This document shows, one piece after another, positions 34,288 to 44,914 of a stretch of 64,000 nt of DNA. Below the pieces are notes generated by a model, which did not search any database, was not told where the DNA came from, and was given only the letters and a program-made list of their open reading frames with translations. The translations under genes and the position numbers were made by a program. Numbering within the stretch: the first letter of the stretch is position 1; every line of letters begins with the position of its first letter. Source of the stretch: Hordeum vulgare subsp. vulgare (taxonomy: Eukaryota > Streptophyta > Magnoliopsida > Poales > Poaceae); the NCBI RefSeq assembly GCF_904849725.1, contig NC_058521.1, forward strand, positions 145,480,744-145,544,743, read 5' to 3'.

Positions 34288-37200
34288 TTCTAAGATATTT
34301 AGGTCACACCGCAACTTGCAAAACCTTTTCCTATCCAACGGCTTAGTGAAGATATCTGCGAGTTGATCGTCAGTCTTCACATGGTCGACGAGGATATTGC
34401 CCTTGAGGACATGGTCCCGAAGAAAATGGTGACGAATCTGGATGTGCTTAGTCTTCGAGTGTTATACTGGGTTATATGCAATCTTTATTGCACTCTCATT
34501 ATCGCAGTAGAGAGGCACATTCTTCATGTTGATGCCGTAGTCCTTAAGGGTTTGCTTCATCCATAGCAATTGAGCACAACATGAACCAGCAGCAATGTAC
34601 TCAGCTTCGGCAGTGGAGAGTGAAATGCAGTTCTGCCTCTTTGAGGACCAGCAGACTAGTGATCTTCCGAGGAAATGACATGTGCCACAGGTTGACTTGC
34701 GATCCACACGGTCACCAGCATAGTCAGAATCAGAATATCCCACAAGATGAAGATTTGAGTCCTTGGGGTACCATAATCCTAGTGTTGGTGTGTGATCTAA
34801 GTTTCGAAGAATATGCTTCATAGACTTATGGTGTGATTCCTTAGGTTTTGCTTGAAAATGTGCACACATGCAAACACTAAGCATTATATCTGGCCTAGAT
34901 GCACACAAATACAGTAAAGAGCCAATCATGGAGAGATATACCTGCTGATTGAATTCTTTACCATTTTCGTGAGTGCAGATGTGGCCGTTGGTAGGCATTG
35001 GAGTCTTGGCACCTTTGCATTCATGCATGTCGAATTTCTCCTGTGAGGTATTTCTCCTGTGATATGAAGATTCCATTGCGTTGTTGACGAATTTGAAGAC
35101 CTAAGAAGAATGTAAGCAAATTCATCACTGTAACGTTTATCAGTACAGCCAAATATGATATCATCGACATACATCTGGCACACAAATAGTTCATTATCAT
35201 AGGATTTAGTGAAAATAGTTGGATCAAGTGAACCAGGTTTGAAGCCTTTCTTCATGAGGAATTCCTTCAATGTGTCATAAGATGCCCGGGGGGCTTCCTT
35301 GAGATCATAGAGCGCCTTTTTGAGTCTGAAGACTTTGTCTGGATTTTTTGGATCCTCAAAACCTGGGGGCTGAGCAACATATACTTCTTCGTCAAGCTTA
35401 CCATAGAGGAATGCACTTTTCACATCCATTTGACATAAGATGATGCTATGATGATTAGCATAAGCAAGTAGTATTCGAATAGCTTCAAGTCTAGCAACAG
35501 GTGCAAAAGTTTCATCGAAATCTATTCCTTCAACCTGTGTGTAGCCTTGGGCTACAAGTCGTGCCTTATTCCTCACCACTTGACCATCCTCATCTTGCTT
35601 GTTTCGGAAATCCACTGGGTGCCGATGATATTGTGCTTGCGAGGATCTGGTTGTTTGACGAGCTCCCATACATCATTCAACTTGAATTGAAGAAGTTCGT
35701 CTTGCATGGCTTGGATCCACTCCGGTTCCATGAAAGCCTGAGCAACTTATGAAGGTTGTGTGATAGACACAAAGGAGAAATGCCCACAAAAGTTAACTAA
35801 GTGTGAAGCTTTTGAGCGAGTGAGAGGACTTGGCGCGTTGATGTCATTGAGGATTTTGTCAAGTTCCACTTCATTTGCAATCCTCGGTTGAGCTGGTTGA
35901 GGATTTCGTCTGGGATAAGGAATTGGTTCTGGAGCAATTTCCTCAGGAGCATCTTCTTGATTTTCATCAGTGCTGGGAATGATTTCTTCATCAGTTTCCT
36001 CAGTGGGAACAATGTCTTCAGTAGCTTTGAGCTTTATTTCTTCCTCAGGAGACAACTTATCTCGATCAGGAGGCAATTGCTCTCTTTGCGAGCCATTAGT
36101 TTCATCGAACCGCACATCTATAGTCTCAACAACCTTGTTGTGATAGTTGTTGAAGACTCTGTAGGTGCCCGAGTCCTTTCCATAACCGAGCATAAAACCC
36201 TCATGTGTCTTAGGTGCAAACTTTGAGCTATGGTGAGGATCTCTAATCCAGGATTTTGCACCGAAGACTTTGAAATAACTTACATTGGGTTTCTTGTGTG
36301 TGAGGAGTTCATATGAGGTTTTCTTGAGGAATTTGTGAAGATATATCCTGTTGATGATATGGCATGCAGTGTTAATTGCTTCAGGCCAAAAGCGACGAGC
36401 AGTCTGATATTCTTCAGGCATGGTTCTTGCCATCTCAACCATAGTCATGTTCTTTCTTTCGACGACACCATTCTGTTGAGGAGTGTAAGGAGAAGACAAT
36501 TCGTGAGTAATACCAAGTTCATCAAGATAATTATCAAGACCAGTGTTTGTGAACTATGTTCCATTATCACTCCTAATGTGTTTGATCTTGACGCCGAAGT
36601 TCGTTGAGGCCCTTGAGGAAAATCGTTTGAAGACTTCCTGCACTTCAGTTTTATATAAAATGATATGCACCCATGTGTATCTGGAATAATCATCAACTAT
36701 GACAAAGCCATATAAATATGCTGCATTTGTTAGCGTGCCATAATGAGTAGGTCCAAATAGTCCATGTGAAGCAATTCCAATGGACGAGTAGTGGTCATGA
36801 TAGTCTTCGAGGGGTGCTTGGTTCTGGTCATTTTCCCAGACTCACAAGCACCGCAGAGATGGTCCTTGAGGAATTTGACTGATTCGATGCCGATGACATG
36901 CTTCTTCTTCGCGAGCGTGTGCAAATTCCTCATGCCTGCATGACCAGGTCTTCGATGCCACAGCCACCCTTCGGAGGTTTTTGCTAGTAGGCAAGTGGCT
37001 GGTGGAGGACCTGTAGAGAAATCAACAATGTACAAATCCCGTCTTCTAACACCTTCGAAGACTTTTGATCTGTCAGATTCCATGATGACAACACATCTAT
37101 ATCTTCCAAAGATAACAATCATATCAAGATCACAAAGCATTGAGACTGACATGAGGTTAAATCCAAGGGATTCAACAAGCATCACTTTGTCCATGTGCCT

Positions 37201-37398
37201 ATCCTAGGAAATAGCCACTTTGCCAAGTCCCAATACCTTGCTTTTACCTTTTTCAGCATATGTGATTTGCTTCAGGGGTGATGGAGTTAGTGGCATATTC
37301 ATCAGCAAGCTTTTGTCACCAGTCATGTGGGGTGTGCAACCACTATCAAGAACCCACTCAGTACTCTTGGGTTTGTCATCCTGCAGATGAATTAGTAC
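34288..37398 (-). pseudogene. Outer Copia pol
   Basis: Minus-strand protease through RNase H. Motifs seen: [31 protein letters not shown] with both catalytic Asp, [15 protein letters not shown] and YCDNESAIKIAYN. Breaks: a stop within the protease-integrase linker (near 37206), a frameshift near 36750, TAG in SDNGT*F at 36555, a stop near 35747, a frameshift with a small deletion near 35110 in RT, and a stop at 34462. Each break differs from those in the plus copy, so the two decayed separately. Confidence 0.92.
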
Positions 37399-37660
37399 AG
37401 CTTACCATCTCATATGCTTCAGACTTGAAGAATATGACATCAATTTCATTAGATAGGAATTTCATCATAAACAGAATTATAAGGACGTGTGAAATATTTT
37501 TATTTCATTAATATTGGCTTGCGTCCCATCAAGCGTTTTCCTCAGGTTTCCAGCAAATTCTTTAGATGATGATTTTCATCTGGAGACCTAACGTAAAGAA
37601 GTGATTAGTTCAATTTCTTCACCACCCACATCTGAAGGGGTGGTAAAGCATTCATCATCC

Positions 37661-37790
37661 TAAAAACAGGAACTGGCACTTGGCACTGAGTTAATAAGTT
37701 AGTCCCAAAAAATATATAAAAGGCATGCAAAACATCAAAAGTTTGACAAGATAATAGCATGAAACCATCAAAAATTATAGATACGTTGGA
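37661..37790. other. 130-bp foreign filler in outer Copia gag
   Basis: The plus arm has about 395 bp of gag 3' sequence (28052-28448) here; the minus arm has 130 bp of unrelated A/T-rich DNA (aaaaacaggaactggcac ... tagatacgttggag). Homology resumes abruptly on both sides. This is what deletion with filler during end joining leaves. The filler resembles a common Triticeae repeat, but I did not verify that. Confidence 0.65.
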
Positions 37791-39878
37791 GATTTTTGAA
37801 CAATTTATAGTTGGAGTCAAATGACTCATCTGAGGAATAGGATAATTCACATGCAAAGCCTGTTAGATTGGATGGATTAACAGGAGGCCCTTTAGCAGCA
37901 ACCCATGAGGTTTTGGGATACTGCTCAGGTTTCCAGTATGATCCATCAGCATTGAATATCCTCTCAAAGCCAATTCCTTTATTCCTCGGGTTCCTGTTCA
38001 AAATCTGCTTTTTGAGCACATCACAAAGGGTTTGGTGCCCTTTGTGACTTTTGTACATGCCTGTCACATACAATTCCTTTAGCCCTGCATTTTCATCAGT
38101 GACACTTGTGGTTTCCTGAAGTGAGGAATTTGATACCACAGGAGCAGTTGAAGAATTTGTAGCAATAGAAGCATTTGATGATTTTGCTGAAGAATTAGCA
38201 GTTTCACGTTCGGTGCATTTAAGACATGGAGGAATGAATTCAGCCTGAGCGGCACTGATCTGCTGAGCGAGTAATGAATCATTTTCCCTACAAAGATCAT
38301 GATGAGAAATCCTCAGCTTCTCAAGATCAAGTTTCCTTTGAAGAAATTCATAGGAAAGTTTCTCATGATCAGCGAGGAGTGTGACATGACGATTTTGAAG
38401 ATTATCAAATCTGGACTGAAGACTTTTCATATCTCCAGTGAGGATTTGGGTAAGATTCATTTCATCATTCAACAGGTCATCGCTTCTGTCTAGCAGTTTC
38501 TGGAGCTTTTCTAGGGCAGTTTGTTGTTTAGTAGCAATGATAGCAAGTTTACTGTAACTGGGTTTTTTATAATCATTAGGTTCACATTCACTTGAATCAC
38601 AGGAGGAAGCATCATTCGGTACCTTTGAACCTTTTGCCATGAAGCAATAGGTTGGAGCGAAGTCATCAGCATAGTCATCAGTGTGGATGGTGTTATCATT
38701 TTCTTCAAGGTTGAAGATTGACTTGCTGACAAATGTGGTTGCAAGTGCAAGACTAGCCTGTCCAGATTCTGAGTCTTCATCAGAACCCTCCTCTTCATCA
38801 CATTCCTCAGATTTTGCCTCAGAATCCATTTCCTTGCCAATAAGTGCCCGAGCCTTTCTGAAACTAGTCTTCTTGTGCATGAAGACTTTGAGGATGAGGA
38901 TTTTCAAGATTTCTTCTTTTTCTTCGAGTCATTAGAACTTTCATCCTTGTATTTCTTCTTCTTGGGTTCCTTCACCCAATGAGGACAATCAACAATGTAG
39001 TGACCCGATTTCTTGCATTTGTGGCAGGTTTCTTGCTTGTAGTCCTCAGATGAAGATTCTGATTTCCTCACATCTCTTCTTGAAGATTTACCAAACTGAC
39101 CATGTCTTGTAAACTTCTGGAATTTCCTCACGAGCATTGCAAGCTCCTGTCCAAATTCTTCAGGATCACCAATGCTGCCATCCAAGTATTCTTCTTCGGA
39201 TGAGGAAATTGCTTTGGCCTTCAGTGCACGAGGTCTAGAATAGCTTGGTCCATATAGATCTCTCTTTTCTTCTTGTTGGAATTCATGAATATTGAGTCTT
39301 TCGAGTATAGCAGCAGGATCAATCATCTTGTAGTCTGGTCTTTCTTGAATCATCAGAACCAAAGTATCAAATAAAGAATCCAATGATCGTAGCAGTTTCT
39401 TAACAACTTCATGGTCAGTAATGTCTCGAGCTCCGAGTGCTTGCAGTTCATTTGATATGTCAGTGAGGCGATCAAAGGTATCTTGGCAGCTTCCATTGTC
39501 AAGCCTCTTGAAGTGATTGAAGAGATTGTGAAGAACATCAACACGAGAATCATGCTGAGTTGATACTCCTTCATTTACTTCGGACAACCTTTCCTAGATT
39601 AGTTGTGCTGAGCACAAAGCACTCACTCTGCCATACTGACCTTTGCTCAGATGGCCACAAATGATATTCTTCACTTGAGAATCAAGTTGCTTGAGTTTCT
39701 TCACATCAGCGGCAGAGATAGTAGCAATGATGATAGGGACACCATGTTCCACAATATACCAGAGATCATTGTCAATAGCTTGTAGATGCATCTGCATCTT
39801 GGTATTCCAGAAGGGAAAGTCCTTTCCTTTGAAAGTAGGACATCCTGCAGTAACCTTGATCATGCCTGCGGTCGACAT
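37768..39878 (-). pseudogene. Outer Copia gag
   Basis: Begins at 39878 (MSTAGMIKVTAG), about 55 bases after the primer site. It includes the N-terminal Gag domain (FPFWNTKMQMHLQAID), a CCHC knuckle (CHKCKKSGHYIVDC), Lys/Ser-rich and acidic stretches and the coiled-coil part. A stop near 39593 and a frameshift near 38905 break it, and the C-terminus runs into the filler DNA at 37790. This copy shows what the plus copy lost at its N-terminus. Confidence 0.88.
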
Positions 39879-39930
39879 AACTAAAACTCCAGGTGGTTAA
39901 ACCAAAATCACACAGAACAAGGGAGTACCT

Positions 39931-39943
39931 AGCTCTGATACCA
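39931..39943 (-). other. Outer Copia primer binding site
   Basis: TGGTATCAGAGCT on minus, two bases inside the 5' LTR end: initiator Met tRNA priming. Confidence 0.9.
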
Positions 39944-39945
39944 AT

Positions 39946-41362
39946 TGAAAATGCGTTATATCGACTAGAGGGGGGTGAATAGGAGATTTTTAAAATTTCA
40001 TCACTGAGGAAATTCCTTTTGAGGAAATTCCTCACTGATGACTAACTTGCAGCGGAAAACAGCAAAGGATTAGGGGTGCAAGGTATCACTACAGCAGTTT
40101 CCAAGGTGAAGAATATGAAAAGAAGTTTGCACAGTATGCAGGCATAGAGAAAGCAGGTGAGGATTAACTCGCGTGAAGAATTTGGAGTTGAGGAATTTCA
40201 GAGAAAGTCTTCAGCAAATTATTCAAACAGTGACAATGAAAATCTTCAACATACAACATGAGGAATTGAAAGAGTTGAAGAAATAGAACCCGGTCTCAGT
40301 GAAGACAATGGTTGATGACCCAGTTACAACTGCTGTGACAGTTGTACATCTGGTTTGGAGCGGCTTGGTATTGAAACCAAAAGACACACAGTCCCGGGAC
40401 ACACAGTCCCTACCGTATTCTCCTTGAGCTAAGAACACACAATCCTCGCCCAAAACTCGTGGTAAGTCTTCAGGGCAGACTTCCAAACCCTCACAAACTT
40501 GGTCACCCGGCGATCCACAATTGACTGCTGGATTGCTCTAGACCATGACGCCTAACCGTCTGGAGGATGCACAGTCCTCAAAGGTAAAAGGCTTCGGTTC
40601 CACACAGGAACAACTTCCTCAGTGATGCTCAATCACTTGGTTTTTGGTTTTTGGTTTGGTGTTTGGCGTATTTCCTTACTAATGATTTACTCTCAAAGAC
40701 TTTGAGGAATTTGGGTTGCTCTTATGACAAGTGTCAGTTTCTAACGGAGTAGCCAACCAGCTAATGGTTATGGGGGGCGGCTATTTATAGCCTGGGAGCA
40801 TCCCAACATGATTTGGCATTAATGCCCTTAAATAATATGACCGTTGGAGTGGATAAGATCGGTGATGTGGCGCGAATTATGGCAACGGTCGGGACCCTCA
40901 ACTGTGAGAGTCCTCATGTCTCTCATATTCCTCACTTGAGGCTTTTGGTAGGATTAGGCTTGGGTTGAGCATCATGAGGAAATTCATTCCGAAGTGTTAC
41001 CTCAACCCCCTTTAACAGTACGGTGTTCCTATGACTCAAGAGTGAAGAAAATAAAACAGAAAGAATAAATCTTCATGCTTCAAAGTCTTCAGATTGAATT
41101 TCTTCAGGACACACCGAATTCTTCATCTTCAATATCTTCATGAGGAATATCAATTTCATCGCAATTTCTTCGCGATTCAATTCTTCAACAGAAGACCAAT
41201 TTCTTCAGCCGAAGATATACATTTTTAGGGGTTGATATTCATCGAATATTTCAAACTCCTCAGCGACTTATAGATCCTGTGTACACTCACGAACACATTA
41301 CATACTTAACCTATAAGTCTTCAAACCACCGAAATCACTAAGGGGCACTAGATGCACTTACA
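39946..41362 (-). repeat. Outer Copia 5' LTR
   Basis: 1.42 kb, TGTAAGTGCATC at 41362 to ...TTTTCA at 39946 on minus. Contains TATAAATA at 40789-40782. Matches the 3' LTR at 23599-25004. Confidence 0.9.
40782..40789 (-). promoter_or_regulatory. TATA box of outer Copia 5' LTR
   Basis: TATAAATA on minus in ggctataaatagcc, the same context as in the other two LTRs. Confidence 0.6.
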
Positions 41363-41887
41363 ATTAACTGAAGAGGTGTCTCGGTCATGTCTGCATGCTA
41401 CCCGAACCCGTAGGGTCTACACACTTAAGGTTCGATGACGCTAGGGTTGTATGGGAATAGTGTACATGGTTACCGAAGGTTGTTCGGAGTCCCGGATGAG
41501 ATCCCGGAGGTCACGAGGAGTTCTGGAATGGTATAGAGGTAAAGATTCATATATAGGAAGTGAGGATTTGATCGCCGAAAGTGTTTCGTGCGTCACCAGT
41601 AATGTACCGGGACCACCGGAAGGGTTCCAGGGTGTCCACCGGGAAGGGACACCAGCCCCAAAGTGCTACATGGGCCAAAATTGGATGGGAACCAGCCCCT
41701 AGGTGGGCTGGTGCGCCACCACTAAGGACCCAAGGCACAACAATGGGCTGAAGGGCCAAACCCTAGGTATGGAGGGGTTGACTTGGGACCCAGGCCCACC
41801 CTAGGGCGCCACCCCTCCACCCATCAAGGGCTGCCGCACCCCTTAGGGTGGAAACCCTAATGATGGGCACCCTCCTTCCTCTCCTCC

Positions 41888-41895
41888 TATATATA
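41888..41895 (+). promoter_or_regulatory. TATA box of Angela-like LTR
   Basis: TATATATA after ctcctcc, about 40 bases before the (CT)n leader tract. Confidence 0.6.
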
Positions 41896-41922
41896 GTGGA
41901 GGGTTTGGAGCTGTTTTGAGAC

Positions 41923-41928
<6 letters not shown>

Positions 41929-41957
<29 letters not shown>
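41929..41957. repeat. (CT)n microsatellite
   Basis: Uninterrupted tc dinucleotides for about 29 bases in the Angela-like leader. Confidence 0.95.
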
Positions 41958-41960
<3 letters not shown>

Positions 41961-42530
41961 CAGCCCTACTCCTCCTCCGCCTCGTCCTCCGTAGTGCTTG
42001 GCGAAGCCCTGCCGGAGTACCACTTAGCTCCACCGTCACCACGCCGTCGTGCTGCCGGACCTCTCCCTCAACCTCTCCTCCCTCCTTGCTGGATCAAGGC
42101 GTTGGAGACATCGCCAGGCTGCACATGTGTTGAATGCGGAGGCACCATTCTTCGGTGCATAGATCGGAATCCACCGCGATCTGGATCGCTGCGGGTACGA
42201 CTCCATCAACTGCGTTCTAGAAACGCTTCCTTTTAGTGATCTTCAAAGGTATGAAGATGCTCTACCTCTTTTCTCGTTGCTGGTTTCTCCTAGATAGATC
42301 CTTGGTATAGCGTAGGATTTTTTTTGAAATTACTACGTTCCCCAACAGATCGTACATGGGTTGGTGGATTTGGATCATGTGCCATTTGAATGACCAGAGG
42401 GATGTCAATTTGAGTGGGAGTTCTTAAGTAATATGAATAATTGAACTCATTATCATGAACACAGTCAAAATGTCTTTACCAATTATGTAGTAGATGATTA
42501 GCTTGCGCTGTAGCTCCCTTGTATTTTGAT

Positions 42531-43273
42531 ATGTTCCTAGAGAAAACAAAGTTGAAAGATGATAGTAGAAATTATGCGGTCTGGGTCCGTAAACTGAGGA
42601 TTGCCCTCATTGCTGCACAGAAGGCTTATGTCATTAATGCACCTCTCGGTGTGCTACCCTAAGTGTCTTCTATGGATGTTGCGAACATATGACATACATG
42701 TTTTGGTGACTACATGTTAGTTCAGTGTGTCGTGCTTTACGACTTAGAATTGAGGCGCCCAAGAAGTTTTGAATGTGACAGAACATATGAGATGTTCCAA
42801 GAGATGAAACTAGGATTTCAATCTCGTGCCCGTGTTGAGAGGTATGAGATCTCCGACAAGATTCTTCGCCTACAAATTAAAGGAGAAAAGCTCAATCGTT
42901 GAGCATGTGCTCAGATTGTCTGGGTGCTACAATCACTTGAATCGAGTGGGAGTTGATCTTCCAGATGAGATAGTGATTGACATAGTTCTCCAAAGTTATT
43001 GCCATCAAGGTATTGAGCTTCGTGATGAACTATAGCATACCAGGGATGGAGAAGATGATCCTTGAGCTATTTGCGATGTTTGACACCGCGAAGGTAGAAA
43101 TCAAGAAGGAGCATCAAGTGTTGATGGTTAGTAAAACCACTAGTTTCAAGAAGGACAAGGGAAAGAAGGGAAACTTCGAGAATGACAAGTTAGTTTTCAC
43201 TGCAATGAAGAAACCCAAGGTTCAACCCAAACCCGAGACTGTGTACTTCTATGATGAAGGGAATGACCACTGA
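42531..43273 (+). pseudogene. Angela/BARE-1-like gag remnant
   Basis: Pieces in different frames read as BARE-1-type Gag: KLKDDSRNYAVWVRKLRIAL, ARVERYEISDK, ELPDE-like VDLPDEIVID, FVMNYSIPGMEK and VEIKKEHQVLM. Stops near 42659 and several frameshifts separate them. Gag would form the particle shell. This copy is far more decayed than the Gypsy elements beside it. Confidence 0.85.
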
Positions 43274-44643
43274 GGCGGAACTGCCCTAGACACTTGGTAG
43301 ATAAGAATGCCAGCAACGTCAACAAAAGTATATTAGATATCCGTGTTGTTGATGTGTACTTTACTAGTACTCCTAATAGCACCTGGGTATTAGATACCTA
43401 TTTAGTTGCTAAATGTTAGTAACTCGAAATGAAAGCTATGGAATAGAGGTAGACTAGCTAAAGGCGAGGTGACGATGTGTGCTGGAAGTGTTTCCAAGGT
43501 TGATGAAATCACCATCGCACGCTCCCTCTACGTTCGGGATTAGTGTTAAACCTAAAAGTTGTTTGGTGTTTGCGTTGAGCATGGACATGATTCAATTGTG
43601 TTTATTGCAATACAGTTATTCACTTAAAGAGAATAATGGTTATTCTGTTTACTTGAATAATACCTGCAATGGTCATGCATCTAATATGAATAGTTTATTG
43701 AATGTCGATCGTAGTAATACACATGTTCATAATATTGATGCCAAAAGATAAAAAGTAGTAATGATAGTATCACTTAATTGTGGCACTGCCACTTAAAGTC
43801 ATATTGGTATCAAAATGCATGAAGAAGCTCCATGTTGATGGATCTTTGGACTCACTAGATTGTGAATTGTTTGAGACATGCAAACCATGCCTATTCGTGT
43901 AAACGCGCGAGGAAACTCCATGCACTTGGATCTTTTGGACTCACTTGATATCGAATCACTTGAGACATGCAAATCATGCGACATGGGAAAGATGACTGAA
44001 GGCCTCATTTTCCAGTGATATGGAACAAGCAAGTGACTTGTTGGAAATAGTATATTTTGATGTATGTAGTCCAATGAGTGCCAAATCACGTAGTGGATAT
44101 TGTTATGTTCTTACTTCACAAATTATTTGAGTAGATACAGGTGTATTTACTTGATGAATCAAGAGTCTGAGATATTGGAAAGTTGAACCAATTTCAGAGT
44201 GAAGTGGAAGATCGTAGTGACAAGAGGATGAATTGTCTACGATATGATCGTAGAGGTGAATATCCGAGTTGCGAATTTGGTATACATTTGAGACAATGTG
44301 GAAATTGTTTTCACAACTCATGCTGCCTGGAACACCATAGTGTGATGGTGTGTCCAAACATCGTAGCCGCACCCAATTGGATATGGTGCATACTATGATG
44401 TCTCTTGTCGATTTACAACTATAGTTTTAGGGTTATGCATTAGAGAACCACATTCACTTTAAATAGGGCACCATTTAATTCCGCTGAGATGACACCATAT
44501 GAACTATGCTTTGGGGAAACCTAAGTTGTCGTTCCTTATTGTTTGGGGCTACGATGTTTATGTCAAAAGGCTTCGTCCTGATAAGCTCAAACCCAAAGTA
44601 GGTAAACACATCTTCATAGGATATCCAAAATAGTTGGGCATAC
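43274..44643 (+). pseudogene. Angela/BARE-1-like protease-integrase remnant
   Basis: Heavily mutated. Short matches are the protease approach (NSTWVLDT near 43380), a CETC/C..CDMGKM-like integrase zinc remnant (43950-44000) and a integrase core remnant (APFNSAEMTPYELCFGE near 44465-44520). The sequence stops at the Gypsy-2 LTR at 44644; RT and RNase H are not in the window. Confidence 0.7.
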
Positions 44644-44914
44644 TGTAACGACTAAGATGCGGCCCTTTCCTATTTTGGGGGCGAGGCCTAAAAAGGGAAA
44701 GGTGCGCATCTAAACATTTTGCAAGCGAGATAATCATAACATTACATAACTGAAAGAGTGACAAGTAGGGCATACACTTGCCATCTGATAAGAGTATAGC
44801 GTTAAGCTTACACACACACATTATTCAGAGCATAGTCTAGTCCCGCTACGGACAAAATGAAACAAGTAAAACTATGACATCCCGCATGCTAGCCCCATGA
44901 TCACGACCACGGCC

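Larger units (their letters stand above)
23599..41362 (-). mobile_element. Copia complex: minus element with nested plus copy
   Basis: The outer element reads on minus: 5' LTR 41362-39946, primer site, gag, pol, 3' region, then a polypurine tract and 3' LTR at 25004-23599. A second element of the same family on plus starts at 25350 inside the 3' untranslated part. The plus copy has lost its 3' end, as has the adjoining part of the outer copy, which leaves a palindrome centred near 33073. The large Gag with CCHC and coiled coil resembles the SIRE/Maximus lineage, from memory. The left flank is Gypsy-1 and the right flank is Angela, with no matching target duplication (aatag versus attaa). Confidence 0.82.
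41363..42347 (+). repeat. Angela/BARE-1-like LTR, 5' truncated
   Basis: Recognised by its text (ctcggtcatgtctgcatg, cgaacccgtagggtctacac, gttgttcggagtcccgg) and by the end gaaattactacgttccccaaca. The beginning is missing at the junction with the Copia LTR. A TATA box (41888-41895) and a (CT)n tract (41929-41957) lie in the usual leader position. Confidence 0.88.
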
